From contig JBBQNM010000007.1 in the NCBI GenBank assembly GCA_038329895.1, forward strand, positions 1-57,151: 57,151 nucleotides of DNA. The letters run 5' to 3'. Shown one piece after another: positions 42,231-49,349 of the stretch (position 1 is its first letter; each line of letters starts with the position of its first letter). Below the pieces are notes generated by a model that saw only the letters and a list, made by a program, of their open reading frames with translations, searched no databases and was not told the origin of the DNA. Origin of the DNA: Mayfieldus sp038329895 (GTDB taxonomy: Bacteria > Actinomycetota > Thermoleophilia > Solirubrobacterales > 70-9). Both the position numbers and the translations under genes were made by a program.

Positions 42231-43307
42231 TTGGAGTTCTTCGACGAGGATTCTCCGGACCCGACCGCAACCCACGCAGCAGAACCGAGGCCGCCGCGCA
42301 CGCGGGGCGGTCGCCGGCCGCCGCGCTCACCGCGCCAGCAGATCATGCTGCGCCGTGGGATCGCCGCCGGCGCCGGGTTGCTCGTGTTGGTGCTGCTTGT
42401 CCTCGGCGTCAAGGGTTGCCTCAACGCCCGCCATGAGCGAGCGCTGAGGGACTACGGGAAAAACGTCGCCGACATCGTCCAGCAAAGCAACCAGACCAGC
42501 ACCTCGCTGTTCAAGCAGCTCGAGAACGCCGGGTCGCTGAGCGTCACCGAGTACACCAACAACATCGCTTCCTACCGCAGCGAACTCGACAGCCTGCTCC
42601 AGCGGACCGACCGGCTGAGCGTTCCGGGGGACATGGGCTCGGCGCAGCAGGCCTTCGAGCTGACGATGCAGCTGCGCCGCAACGCGCTGACCAATATCGC
42701 CAACTCGATCTCCACGGCGCTCGGAAGCGAGGGCCGCACGCAGGCGATCAACAAGATCACCTTTCAGATGAAGGCGATGCTGGCCAGCGACGTGCTCTAC
42801 CGCCAGATCGCCAAGCCGGACATGGAGAAGGCACTGAGCGACAACGGCGTCGACGATGTGCCGATTCCCGAGAGCAAGTTCCTGCCCGACGACAGCTGGC
42901 TGGACTCGACCAAGGTCGAATCGGCGCTGGCCCAGGTCAGCGGAACGGCGTCGGCCACCCCCGGGATCCACGGGCTGGGCTTGATACAGACGAGCGCCAA
43001 CGGACAGGTCCTTCAGGACGGCGTCCCGGCCACCGTGACGGCCGGCGGCAAGCCGGAGCTCGAGGTACAGGTCCAAAACCAGGGCGACCAAACGGAGAGC
43101 GGGGTCACGGTCTCGGTGACGGTCAACGGCGGTCAGCCGATCGAGCAGCAGATCTCCTCGATTGGGCCCGGCGAGACGCAGACGGTGAAGATCCCGCTCA
43201 CCCCGGCGCCCAAGGGGCAGGCGACGCTTGACGTCGAGGTGGTGCCGGTGCCCGGGGAGCAGGTGGCGGACAACAACAAGGCCTCCTACGACGTCACCTT
43301 CCAGTAG
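42231..43307 (+). CDS. Membrane-anchored coiled-coil protein with a CARDB domain
   Basis: The 358-residue protein has a Pro/Arg-rich cytoplasmic N-terminus and one membrane helix (about 44-60). A helical extracytoplasmic region (about 65-190, rich in Gln, Asn and Ser) and a C-terminal CARDB domain (about 270-355, ELEVQVQNQGDQTESGVTV) complete it. No enzyme motif is present, so it may be a structural envelope protein. The start is TTG. It is divergent from the kinase gene that heads the wall operon, so shared control is possible. I do not recognise a named family. Confidence 0.75.
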   Translation: MEFFDEDSPDPTATHAAEPRPPRTRGGRRPPRSPRQQIMLRRGIAAGAGLLVLVLLVLGVKGCLNARHERALRDYGKNVADIVQQSNQTSTSLFKQLENAGSLSVTEYTNNIASYRSELDSLLQRTDRLSVPGDMGSAQQAFELTMQLRRNALTNIANSISTALGSEGRTQAINKITFQMKAMLASDVLYRQIAKPDMEKALSDNGVDDVPIPESKFLPDDSWLDSTKVESALAQVSGTASATPGIHGLGLIQTSANGQVLQDGVPATVTAGGKPELEVQVQNQGDQTESGVTVSVTVNGGQPIEQQISSIGPGETQTVKIPLTPAPKGQATLDVEVVPVPGEQVADNNKASYDVTFQ

Positions 43308-43356
43308 GGCGGCTGCAAACCTTCGCATTGCGGCGTCCTCGGTCACCGCACTGCTC

Positions 43357-43396
43357 GGTTTTCGCCGCCTTGGTTTTCGAGCCCGGTCGGTTTTCG
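43357..43396 (+). repeat. Three GGTTTTCG direct repeats upstream of DUF4446-pheA
   Basis: GGTTTTCG occurs at 43357-43364, 43372-43379 and 43389-43396. The third copy falls where a -35 region would lie relative to TAACTAT at 43411. This is a possible operator. Confidence 0.4.
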
Positions 43397-43410
43397 CGGC
43401 CCAAGGTGCC

Positions 43411-43417
43411 TAACTAT
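43411..43417 (+). promoter_or_regulatory. Candidate -10 box of the DUF4446-pheA operon
   Basis: TAACTAT ends 11 nt before the GTG at 43429. No Shine-Dalgarno fits between them. Confidence 0.35.
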
Positions 43418-43428
43418 CCTTCGGCGGC

Positions 43429-43926
43429 GTGAGCTCTGACACGGCAGGAATGATCGCCATCGCGGCCGGCGCGCTTGCGATCGTCGCGCTGGTGGCCTGC
43501 GCACTGCTGGCCGGGCGGTTGCGCCGCATCCGCTCCACCCAGCAGGTGATCGCCGGCGAGGAGGGTGAGCGCACCCTTTCCGAGCATGCCGGTCAACTCG
43601 ACCAACGCCTGGCCGCGCTTGGACGGCAGGTGGAGGACTCGGTCGGCAGACTGGAGGGGCGCGACGCGGAGCTCGACCTGCGCCTGCAGGGCGCGATCAC
43701 CCAGTGCGGTGTGGTCCGTTACGACGCGATGGGAGACATGACTGGGCGGCAATCGAGTTCGGTGGCCCTGCTCGACTCCCACGGCACCGGGGTCGTGCTG
43801 TCCTCGATCCTGCATCGCGAGCAGGCCCGCCTCTACGCGAAGCCGATCACCGAGGGCCGCTCGGAGTTCGATCTCTCTCCAGAGGAAAGCCAGGCGCTCG
43901 AGGGCGCAATGCGCCCCGGGACGTGA
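43429..43926 (+). CDS. DUF4446 membrane protein
   Basis: The 165-residue protein has one N-terminal membrane helix (about 7-28) and a coiled-coil-like middle (45-85, LDQRLAALGRQVEDSVGRLE). The DUF4446 core contains VVRYDAMGDMTGRQSSSVAL, LLDSHGTGVVLSSI and ARLYAKPITEGRSE. The function is unknown. It overlaps pheA by 4 nt (GTGA), so the two are translated together. The start is GTG. Confidence 0.85.
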   Translation: MSSDTAGMIAIAAGALAIVALVACALLAGRLRRIRSTQQVIAGEEGERTLSEHAGQLDQRLAALGRQVEDSVGRLEGRDAELDLRLQGAITQCGVVRYDAMGDMTGRQSSSVALLDSHGTGVVLSSILHREQARLYAKPITEGRSEFDLSPEESQALEGAMRPGT

Positions 43927-44765
43927 GCACTCGGATCGCCTATCTCGGCCCGGCGGGCACGTTCACCGAGGACGCGCTGCGCAATGCGATCGCCGACGCC
44001 ACCGACTTCGAGCCTCTGCCGGCCGCAACGATCCACGACGCGATCCTCGCCGTCGAGCATGGCGAGGCAGACCGGGCGCTGGTGCCATTCGAGAACTCGA
44101 TCGAGGGGGCAGTACGGCCGACCCTCGACACGCTTGCCCTCGAAGCCGAGGCGGTGGCGATCGTCGGCCAGTTCGACTATCCGGTCCGGGTCAGCCTGAT
44201 CGCACGAAACGAGCTGCCCCTGGCGCAGATCACCGCGGTGCTCTCGCATCCGCAGGCCAGCGCCCAGTGCGCGCGCTTCATCCGCGAGCAGCTCCCGGAC
44301 GCCGAGGTGCGGGCCACGGCCAGCACCGCGGACGCAGTTCGCACGGTCAGCGAGACCGAGCAACCCTGGGCGGCACTCGGCGCGCATGCCGCCGCCGGCC
44401 TCTATGGCTGCATCGAGCTGCGCGACGGAGTCGAGGACTCACAACAGAACGTGACCCGCTTCGTGTGGATCGCCCCGCGCGGCACCGAGCCCGAGGGCGA
44501 GGAGCCCTGGAAGACGTCGCTGGTCTTCTCGGAGCTCGGCGAGGACCACCCGGGCGCCCTGGTCGATGCGCTGCTCGAATTCTCGCGGCGCCAGATCAAC
44601 CTGACGCGAATCGAGTCGCGGCCGCTGCGCAAGGGCCTTGGCCGCTACATGTTCTTCATCGACCTCGAGGGCAGGGCCTCGGAGCCATTGGTCAAGGAGG
44701 CAATCGAGGGCCTACAGGGCAAGGCCGAGTCGGTCCGGCTGCTGGGCTCATATCCGACGGGCTGA
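43923..44765 (+). CDS. pheA: Prephenate dehydratase
   Basis: This enzyme converts prephenate to phenylpyruvate in phenylalanine synthesis. The 280-residue protein has the periplasmic-binding-like catalytic domain (1-185): IAYLGPAGTFTEDAL, LVPFENSIEGAVRPTLD, and TRFVWIAP after the catalytic Thr-Arg-Phe. A C-terminal ACT regulatory domain (about 197-280) has the ESRP phenylalanine-binding motif. No chorismate mutase domain is fused. The GTG start overlaps the DUF4446 stop. Confidence 0.95.
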   Translation: MSTRIAYLGPAGTFTEDALRNAIADATDFEPLPAATIHDAILAVEHGEADRALVPFENSIEGAVRPTLDTLALEAEAVAIVGQFDYPVRVSLIARNELPLAQITAVLSHPQASAQCARFIREQLPDAEVRATASTADAVRTVSETEQPWAALGAHAAAGLYGCIELRDGVEDSQQNVTRFVWIAPRGTEPEGEEPWKTSLVFSELGEDHPGALVDALLEFSRRQINLTRIESRPLRKGLGRYMFFIDLEGRASEPLVKEAIEGLQGKAESVRLLGSYPTG

Positions 44766-44779
44766 CGAGCGCAACCCTC

Positions 44780-44785
44780 TAGAAT
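44780..44785 (+). promoter_or_regulatory. -10 hexamer for a likely leaderless HNH mRNA
   Basis: TAGAAT lies 11 nt before ATG 44797, just after the pheA stop. This is the same hexamer and spacing as for the CapD-like gene at 26275. Confidence 0.45.
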
Positions 44786-44796
44786 CCGGCGCCATC

Positions 44797-45417
44797 ATGG
44801 CTAGACATCGCGCCTCGGCCGCCGACGGGCGGGCCAATGGAGGTCCGCCGCACAACGGCGCGAGCGCGAACGGCCATCCCACCACCAACGGCTATCGCAA
44901 GAGCTTTCCCGGCAACGGCCGCGTCCTGGTACTGAACGCCAGCTTCGAGCCGATCAACGTGTGCACGGTTCGACGTGCCGCCGTACTTGTGCTGAAGGAC
45001 AAGGCGGTGTTGCTGGAGCGGGCCGAGCGCCCGCTCCGTTCGGAGCGGCTCAGCCTCGATCGGCCGACGGTCATCCGACTGATCTCCTTCGTGCGGATTC
45101 CCCGCGACGCCCACGGCCGCAAGATCACCCGCAAGGCGGTGCTGGCCCGCGACTCCTGGACCTGTCAGTACTGCGGCACGGGCAAACCGGGTCTCACGGT
45201 CGACCACGTGATCCCGCGCAGTCGCGGCGGCAAATCGGTGTGGGAGAACATCGTCGCCTCGTGCGCGACATGCAACCGGCTGAAGGGCAGCCACCTGCCG
45301 CGGGAGATCAAGATGCACCCGCGCACGAAGCCGAGGGCGCCGGGGCCAACCGTGTTCATCCGGATCGCCAGCCCGACCATCCCCAACGCCTGGCAACCGT
45401 ACCTGGCACCCGCCTGA
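44797..45417 (+). CDS. HNH endonuclease family protein
   Basis: The 206-residue protein has a Gly/Asn/His-rich N-terminus of about 40 residues. The conserved actinobacterial segment VLVLNASFEPINVCTVRRAA follows, then an HNH zinc finger near 120-175. It has CQYCG and CATCN zinc cysteine pairs, LTVDHVIPRSRGG with the catalytic His, and WENIVASC with the Asn. Such chromosomal HNH proteins are common in actinobacteria but their role is unclear. There is no sign of a mobile-element context. ATG 44797 is preferred over a longer frame overlapping pheA. Confidence 0.9.
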   Translation: MARHRASAADGRANGGPPHNGASANGHPTTNGYRKSFPGNGRVLVLNASFEPINVCTVRRAAVLVLKDKAVLLERAERPLRSERLSLDRPTVIRLISFVRIPRDAHGRKITRKAVLARDSWTCQYCGTGKPGLTVDHVIPRSRGGKSVWENIVASCATCNRLKGSHLPREIKMHPRTKPRAPGPTVFIRIASPTIPNAWQPYLAPA

Positions 45418-45509
45418 GCTGGCGACGGCTTTGTGGACGGGTGTCGGCGGTCTGCGAGCAGGGCTATGGGGTGGTTGGCTGCCGAGCGGACCGCCGACGC
45501 CCGCCAAAC

Positions 45510-45547
45510 GCAAAGGGGCCGCCCCCTCTCAGGAGCAGCCCCTTTGC
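45510..45547 (-). terminator. 10-bp inverted repeat, possible terminator
   Basis: GCAAAGGGGC and GCCCCTTTGC pair perfectly around an 18-nt loop that holds its own CTC-TCAG-GAG hairpin. Reading on the minus strand it is followed by GTTTGG. It could end transcripts of the short ORF at 45753 or the HNH gene. Confidence 0.5.
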
Positions 45548-45665
45548 AAAGGTGCGGGACGAAGCGGATCGGAGATTCGCGGCCGAGCGGGACGTGCTCC
45601 CAGCCTCTCTTCACCGCCGGTGCCCGGGCTGGATTCCGCCGGGCGACCCGCACAGATCACGTGTG

Positions 45666-45690
45666 TGACCTGCCTGTGCCGGCGCCTAAC
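45666..45690 (-). repeat. Palindromic 3'-end repeat, family A, copy 2
   Basis: On the minus strand this 25-nt unit matches copy 1 (5848-5872) at 23 of 25 positions and sits in a CCGGCG/CGCCGG hairpin (45679-45697). It begins exactly 18 nt after the stop codon of the candidate short ORF, as copy 1 does after gdhA. Confidence 0.6.
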
Positions 45691-45708
45691 ACGCCGGCCA
45701 GTTCCGCC

Positions 45709-45753
45709 CTAGCGGCCCTGCACCTTCGGCGTCCCGAAAAGCATGTGATTCAA
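45709..45753 (-). CDS. Candidate 14-residue ORF with an exceptionally long Shine-Dalgarno
   Basis: From TTG 45753 the frame reads MNHMLFGTPKVQGR, then TAG. It lies in the 380-bp gap without other genes between the HNH and SDR genes. AGAAAGGAGGTG (12 nt, 45773-45762) upstream is fully complementary to the actinobacterial 16S 3' tail, with GGAGG 10 nt before the TTG. The inner ATG 45744 would be 19 nt away. It may be a leader or regulatory peptide, or the SD may serve a non-coding role. No downstream gene follows on this strand before the HNH gene, which is antisense. Confidence 0.4.
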   Translation of the reverse strand: MNHMLFGTPKVQGR

Positions 45754-45757
45754 GTTA

Positions 45758-45783
45758 GGACCACCTCCTTTCTCCGGTGATCC
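45758..45783 (-). promoter_or_regulatory. Hairpin presenting an extended Shine-Dalgarno in its loop
   Basis: On the minus strand GGATCACC (45783-45776) pairs with GGTGGTCC (45765-45758), giving 8 pairs including one G-U, around the loop GGAGAAAGGA. The left arm copies the 16S GGATCACC tail and the loop and right arm form the Shine-Dalgarno. Confidence 0.5.
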
Positions 45784-45800
45784 CAATTCAATCAGGTGGC

Positions 45801-46670
45801 TCAGTCGGGCGCCCGCGGGGCGGCCCGCTCTTCGGCCAAAGTCTGAAGAGCGCGTCTCTTCTCCTGCACGAATCGCTCCGCGAACTCCCGGAACCGCGGC
45901 GATCTTCCGAGCCGTTCCGCGGTCCGGGGCGCGAGGGCGCTTAGAAGGATCAGCGGCCGTGCTCCCGGCTGCACGACCACCTCCGCCCGGTCGCTGCGGA
46001 TGGCGGTCACGACCGCTTCTCCGACCTGCTCCGGCGGCACCGTGCGAACCATTCGCGGCGGCTCGCCGACCCGTTCCTGGAGACGGCCGAACATCCCGAC
46101 CCGAGAGACGAACCCCGGGCAGATCGCAGAGAAGCCGACCGGGTCCTCGTCATGCTCGGCGCGAAGGGACGCGGTGAAACCGACCACGGCGTGCTTGGAG
46201 GCAGTGTAGGTCGAGAGATAGGGAAATGAGACCTTCCCCGCAAGCGAGGCGATGTTGACCACATGACCGCGGCCGCGCTCCTGCATGCCGGGCAGCGCCG
46301 CGCGCGTGATCAGCATCAGCGCCACCAGGTTGACCTGGGTCAGCCCCTCGATCTCGTCGGCCGTTCTCTCCAGGAACGGCCCGCCGAACTCGAGGCCGGC
46401 GTTGTTGACCAGGATGTCGATTGGGCCCAGTGCGTCCTCGGCACGGGCCACCAAACCTTCGACCTCGTCGCGCTCCATGAGATCGGCAGGAACCGACTCG
46501 ACTTCGACGCCAACGCCCCGAAGCTCGGCGATCAGCTCGTCAAGCGGCGCCTCCGGGAGATCGGAGAGCACCAGGTTGACGCCCTCCGCTGCCAACGCTC
46601 GTGCGATGTATCCACCGAGCCCCCCGGCGGCGCCGGTGATCAGCGCATTGCGGCCGCGCAGCTGCTCCAC
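45801..46670 (-). CDS. Short-chain dehydrogenase/reductase
   Basis: The 289-residue SDR has the NAD(P) motif ALITGAAGGLGGYIARAL (residues 9-26) and NNAGLEFGGPF. The catalytic serine is in VNIASLAG and YTASK gives Tyr-x-x-x-Lys. The C-terminal 60 residues are Arg-rich and extend past the usual fold, like the DUF/SDR proteins that act on lipids or unknown ketones. The substrate is unknown. The start is GTG, with TAGGCT 6 nt upstream, in the short gap after gyrA; it probably has its own promoter. Confidence 0.9.
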   Translation of the reverse strand: MEQLRGRNALITGAAGGLGGYIARALAAEGVNLVLSDLPEAPLDELIAELRGVGVEVESVPADLMERDEVEGLVARAEDALGPIDILVNNAGLEFGGPFLERTADEIEGLTQVNLVALMLITRAALPGMQERGRGHVVNIASLAGKVSFPYLSTYTASKHAVVGFTASLRAEHDEDPVGFSAICPGFVSRVGMFGRLQERVGEPPRMVRTVPPEQVGEAVVTAIRSDRAEVVVQPGARPLILLSALAPRTAERLGRSPRFREFAERFVQEKRRALQTLAEERAAPRAPD

Positions 46671-46676
46671 GGGGCC

Positions 46677-46682
46677 AGCCTA
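46677..46682 (-). promoter_or_regulatory. -10 hexamer for a likely leaderless SDR mRNA
   Basis: TAGGCT (TANNNT) lies 6 nt before GTG 46670 and just after the gyrA stop. No Shine-Dalgarno fits in the gap. Confidence 0.4.
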
Positions 46683-46685
46683 CAG

Positions 46686-49265
46686 CTAGCTCTTGCGGTG
46701 GCCCTTGGCCGGTTTGGCGGCGTGCGGGGCGGCGCCATCGGTCGCCGCCTCCGCGCCATCGGTCGCCGCCTCCGCGAGCGGCAGCGTTGACTCCTCAGCC
46801 TCTCCCTCCGCTGGCTCTTCACCCGACTCGACCACCAGCGCCACGGCGCTCACCCGGTCGTCGGCCTTCATGTTCATCACCCTCACGCCCTGGGTCGGGC
46901 GGCCCATCTGCGAGATGCCGCTCACCGAGGTGCGCTGGACCATCCCGTTCTGGGAGATGAACAGCAGCTCCTGGTGCTCGCGGACGATCAGCGCCCCCGC
47001 CAGACCGCCCTTCTTGGTGGTCAGCTTCGCGGTCAGCACGCCCTTGGTTCCCCGCCCCTTGACCGGGTACTCGGACACAAGCGTGCGCTTGCCGTAGCCG
47101 TTCTCGGTGACCACGAACAGCTCGGTGTCGTCGCGGGCCACGTCCATCGCCAGCACCCGATTGCCCTTGTCGGAGACGTTCATGCCCTTGACCCCGCCGG
47201 TGTCGCGGGCCATCGGACGAACCCGCTTCTCGGCAAAGCGCGAGGCATGGCCGGATTTCGAGACCAGCAGCAGGTCGTCCTTGCCGCTGGTCAGGCGAAC
47301 CTGGACCAGCTCGTCGCCCTTGCGGATCTTGATCGCGATGATCCCGTCGGCGCGGATCGGCGTGTTGTAGGCGGTGAACTCGGTCTTCTTGACCTGGCCG
47401 TTAGCGGTCGCGCAGACCAGGTACTTCTCCTCCTTGAAGTCGCGGGTCGGGATCACCGCCATCACCCGCTCGCCCTCGCCGAGCGGCAGGACGTTGACCA
47501 GGTTGCTCCCCTTCGAGGTCCGCGAGCCCTCCGGCAGCTCGTAGACCTTGCTGCGGTAGACCTTGCCCCGGTTGGTGAAGAAGAGCATGAAGTCGTGGGT
47601 CGAGCAGATGTGCAGATGCTCGATGTAGTCGCCCTCCTTCATGTTCATCCCCATCACCCCGCGGCCGCCGCGATGCTGCTGGCGGTAGGTGGCGAGCGGC
47701 AGGCGCTTCACGTATCCCGACGCGGTCAGCGAGACGACCATCTGCTGGTCGGCGATCATGTCCTCGATCCCGACGTCGCCCTCGAAGTGGGTGATCTCGG
47801 TCCGCCGCTCGTCGCCATAGGAATCGACAACCTCGGCCAGCTCGTCCTTGACCAGGCCCATCACCCTGGTCTCGTCGGCGAGGATCGCCCGCAGCTCACC
47901 GATCCGCTCCATAAGGTCGCCGTGCTCGCTGCGCACCTTGTCGGACTCCAGCGCCGTGAGCCGCTGCAGGCGCATGTCGAGGATCGCCTGCGCCTGCTCG
48001 CGCGAGAGCTCGAACTTCTCGATCAGGCCGTCGCGGGCGGTGTCGGGATCCTTCGAGCCGCGGATTAGCTTGATCACCGCGTCGAGGTTGTCGAGCGCGA
48101 TCAGCAGCCCCTCGAGGATGTGGGCGCGGGCCTCGGCTCGGCGCAGCTCGTACTGGGTGCGCCGGGTAACGACCTCGCGTTGGTGCTCTACGTAGTACTG
48201 GACCAACTCACGGAGGCCGAGCGTGCGCGGCACACCGTCGACGAGCGCGACCATGTTGACGCCGAACGACGTCTGCATGGCGGTCTTCTTGTAGAGGTTG
48301 TTGAGAACGACCTTTGCGGGTGGGCCCCCGCGCTTCAGCTCGATCACCAGGCGCATGCCGCTGCGGTCGGACTCGTCGCGCAGGTCTGAGATCCCGTCCA
48401 GCTTCTTCTGCCGGACCAGGTCGGCGATCTTGGTGATCAGGCCGTTGTCGCCGCCCTTCTTGACCATGAAAGGCAGCTCGGTGACGATGATCGCCTCCTT
48501 GCCCCCCTTCAGGGGCTCGACGTGGGCGCGGGCGCGGACCCGCAGGCTGCCGCGGCCCGACGCGTAAGCGTCGCGAATCCCCTCGGCGCTCATCACCCCG
48601 CCGCCTGGGAAGTCGGGGCCCTTGACGTGCTCCATCAGCCCCGCCAGGTCGATCTCGGGGTCCTCGATGTAGGCGATCGTGGCGCCGACCGTCTCGCGCA
48701 GGTTGTGGGGCGGGATATTGGTCGCCATCCCGACCGCGATCCCCGTCGCGCCGTTGACGAGCAGGTTCGGGAACCGGGCCGGGAGGACCAGCGGCTCGCG
48801 TTGCCGCTCGTCGTAGTTGGGCCCGAAGTCGACGGTGTCGGCGTCGATGTCGCGCAACATCTCGGTCGCCAGCCGGTCGAGACGCGCCTCGGTGTAGCGC
48901 ATCGCGGCCGCCGGGTCGTCGTCGATCGAGCCGAAGTTGCCCTGCCCGTCGACCAGCGGGTAGCGCAGCGAGAACTCCTGCGCCATGCGGACCAGGGTGT
49001 CGTAGATCGCCGAGTCGCCGTGCGGGTGGTACGTACCCATCACCTCACCGACGACAAACGCGGACTTGCGGTAGGGCCGGGTCGGCTGCAGCCCGAGGTC
49101 GTGCATCGCGTAGAGAACCCGGCGGTGCACGGGCTTCAGCCCGTCGCGCACGTCGGGCAGCGCCCGGCCGACGATCACGCTCATCGCGTAATCGATGTAG
49201 GACGAGCGCATCTCCTTCTCGAGCTCGCGCTCCTCTATTCGCCCGGTGAGGGCCTCCAGGGCCAT
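46686..49265 (-). CDS. gyrA: DNA gyrase subunit A
   Basis: GyrA forms the DNA cleavage and strand-passage core of gyrase. The 859-residue protein opens with a helix leading to SSYIDYAMSVIVGRALPDVR. The active-site Tyr lies in the AAAMRYTEARL segment near residue 122, and the quinolone-region sequence HPHGDSAIYDTLVRMAQ is intact. The C-terminal beta-pinwheel has QHRGGRGV, the GyrA-box variant of QRRGGKG, near 535. A 45-residue acidic tail contains a duplicated EAATDGA. ATG 49265 has GGAGG 4 nt upstream. It follows gyrB after 84 nt. Confidence 0.97.
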   Translation of the reverse strand: MALEALTGRIEERELEKEMRSSYIDYAMSVIVGRALPDVRDGLKPVHRRVLYAMHDLGLQPTRPYRKSAFVVGEVMGTYHPHGDSAIYDTLVRMAQEFSLRYPLVDGQGNFGSIDDDPAAAMRYTEARLDRLATEMLRDIDADTVDFGPNYDERQREPLVLPARFPNLLVNGATGIAVGMATNIPPHNLRETVGATIAYIEDPEIDLAGLMEHVKGPDFPGGGVMSAEGIRDAYASGRGSLRVRARAHVEPLKGGKEAIIVTELPFMVKKGGDNGLITKIADLVRQKKLDGISDLRDESDRSGMRLVIELKRGGPPAKVVLNNLYKKTAMQTSFGVNMVALVDGVPRTLGLRELVQYYVEHQREVVTRRTQYELRRAEARAHILEGLLIALDNLDAVIKLIRGSKDPDTARDGLIEKFELSREQAQAILDMRLQRLTALESDKVRSEHGDLMERIGELRAILADETRVMGLVKDELAEVVDSYGDERRTEITHFEGDVGIEDMIADQQMVVSLTASGYVKRLPLATYRQQHRGGRGVMGMNMKEGDYIEHLHICSTHDFMLFFTNRGKVYRSKVYELPEGSRTSKGSNLVNVLPLGEGERVMAVIPTRDFKEEKYLVCATANGQVKKTEFTAYNTPIRADGIIAIKIRKGDELVQVRLTSGKDDLLLVSKSGHASRFAEKRVRPMARDTGGVKGMNVSDKGNRVLAMDVARDDTELFVVTENGYGKRTLVSEYPVKGRGTKGVLTAKLTTKKGGLAGALIVREHQELLFISQNGMVQRTSVSGISQMGRPTQGVRVMNMKADDRVSAVALVVESGEEPAEGEAEESTLPLAEAATDGAEAATDGAAPHAAKPAKGHRKS
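46732..46773 (-). repeat. Tandem 21-bp duplication in the gyrA tail
   Basis: GCGCCATCGGTCGCCGCCTCC occurs twice head to tail, at 46732-46752 and 46753-46773, with no mismatch. It is in frame and encodes the repeated EAATDGA in the acidic GyrA tail. Confidence 0.9.
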
Positions 49266-49273
49266 CAAACCTC

Positions 49274-49346
49274 CGTTCCTCGTTCCTCGTTCCTCGTTCC
49301 TCGGGTGGCTGGACCAGCGGTCGAGTAACGAGTAACGAGTAACGAG
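49274..49346. repeat. Two 7-nt tandem arrays forming an imperfect inverted repeat
   Basis: CGTTCCT is repeated four times (49274-49301) and CGAGTAA three times (49322-49342), each followed by a partial unit. The arrays are inverse complements except for one base in every seven and flank an 18-nt spacer. They fill most of the gyrB-gyrA gap, directly upstream of the gyrA ribosome-binding site. Confidence 0.9.
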
Positions 49347-49349
49347 CTA

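Noticed and set aside
45418..45800. A HEARO/OMEGA-type RNA linked to the HNH gene
   Set aside because: The HNH protein is the small chromosomal type, not IscB, and there are no transposon ends or guide-like boundary. The gap is better explained by the SD hairpin and repeats.
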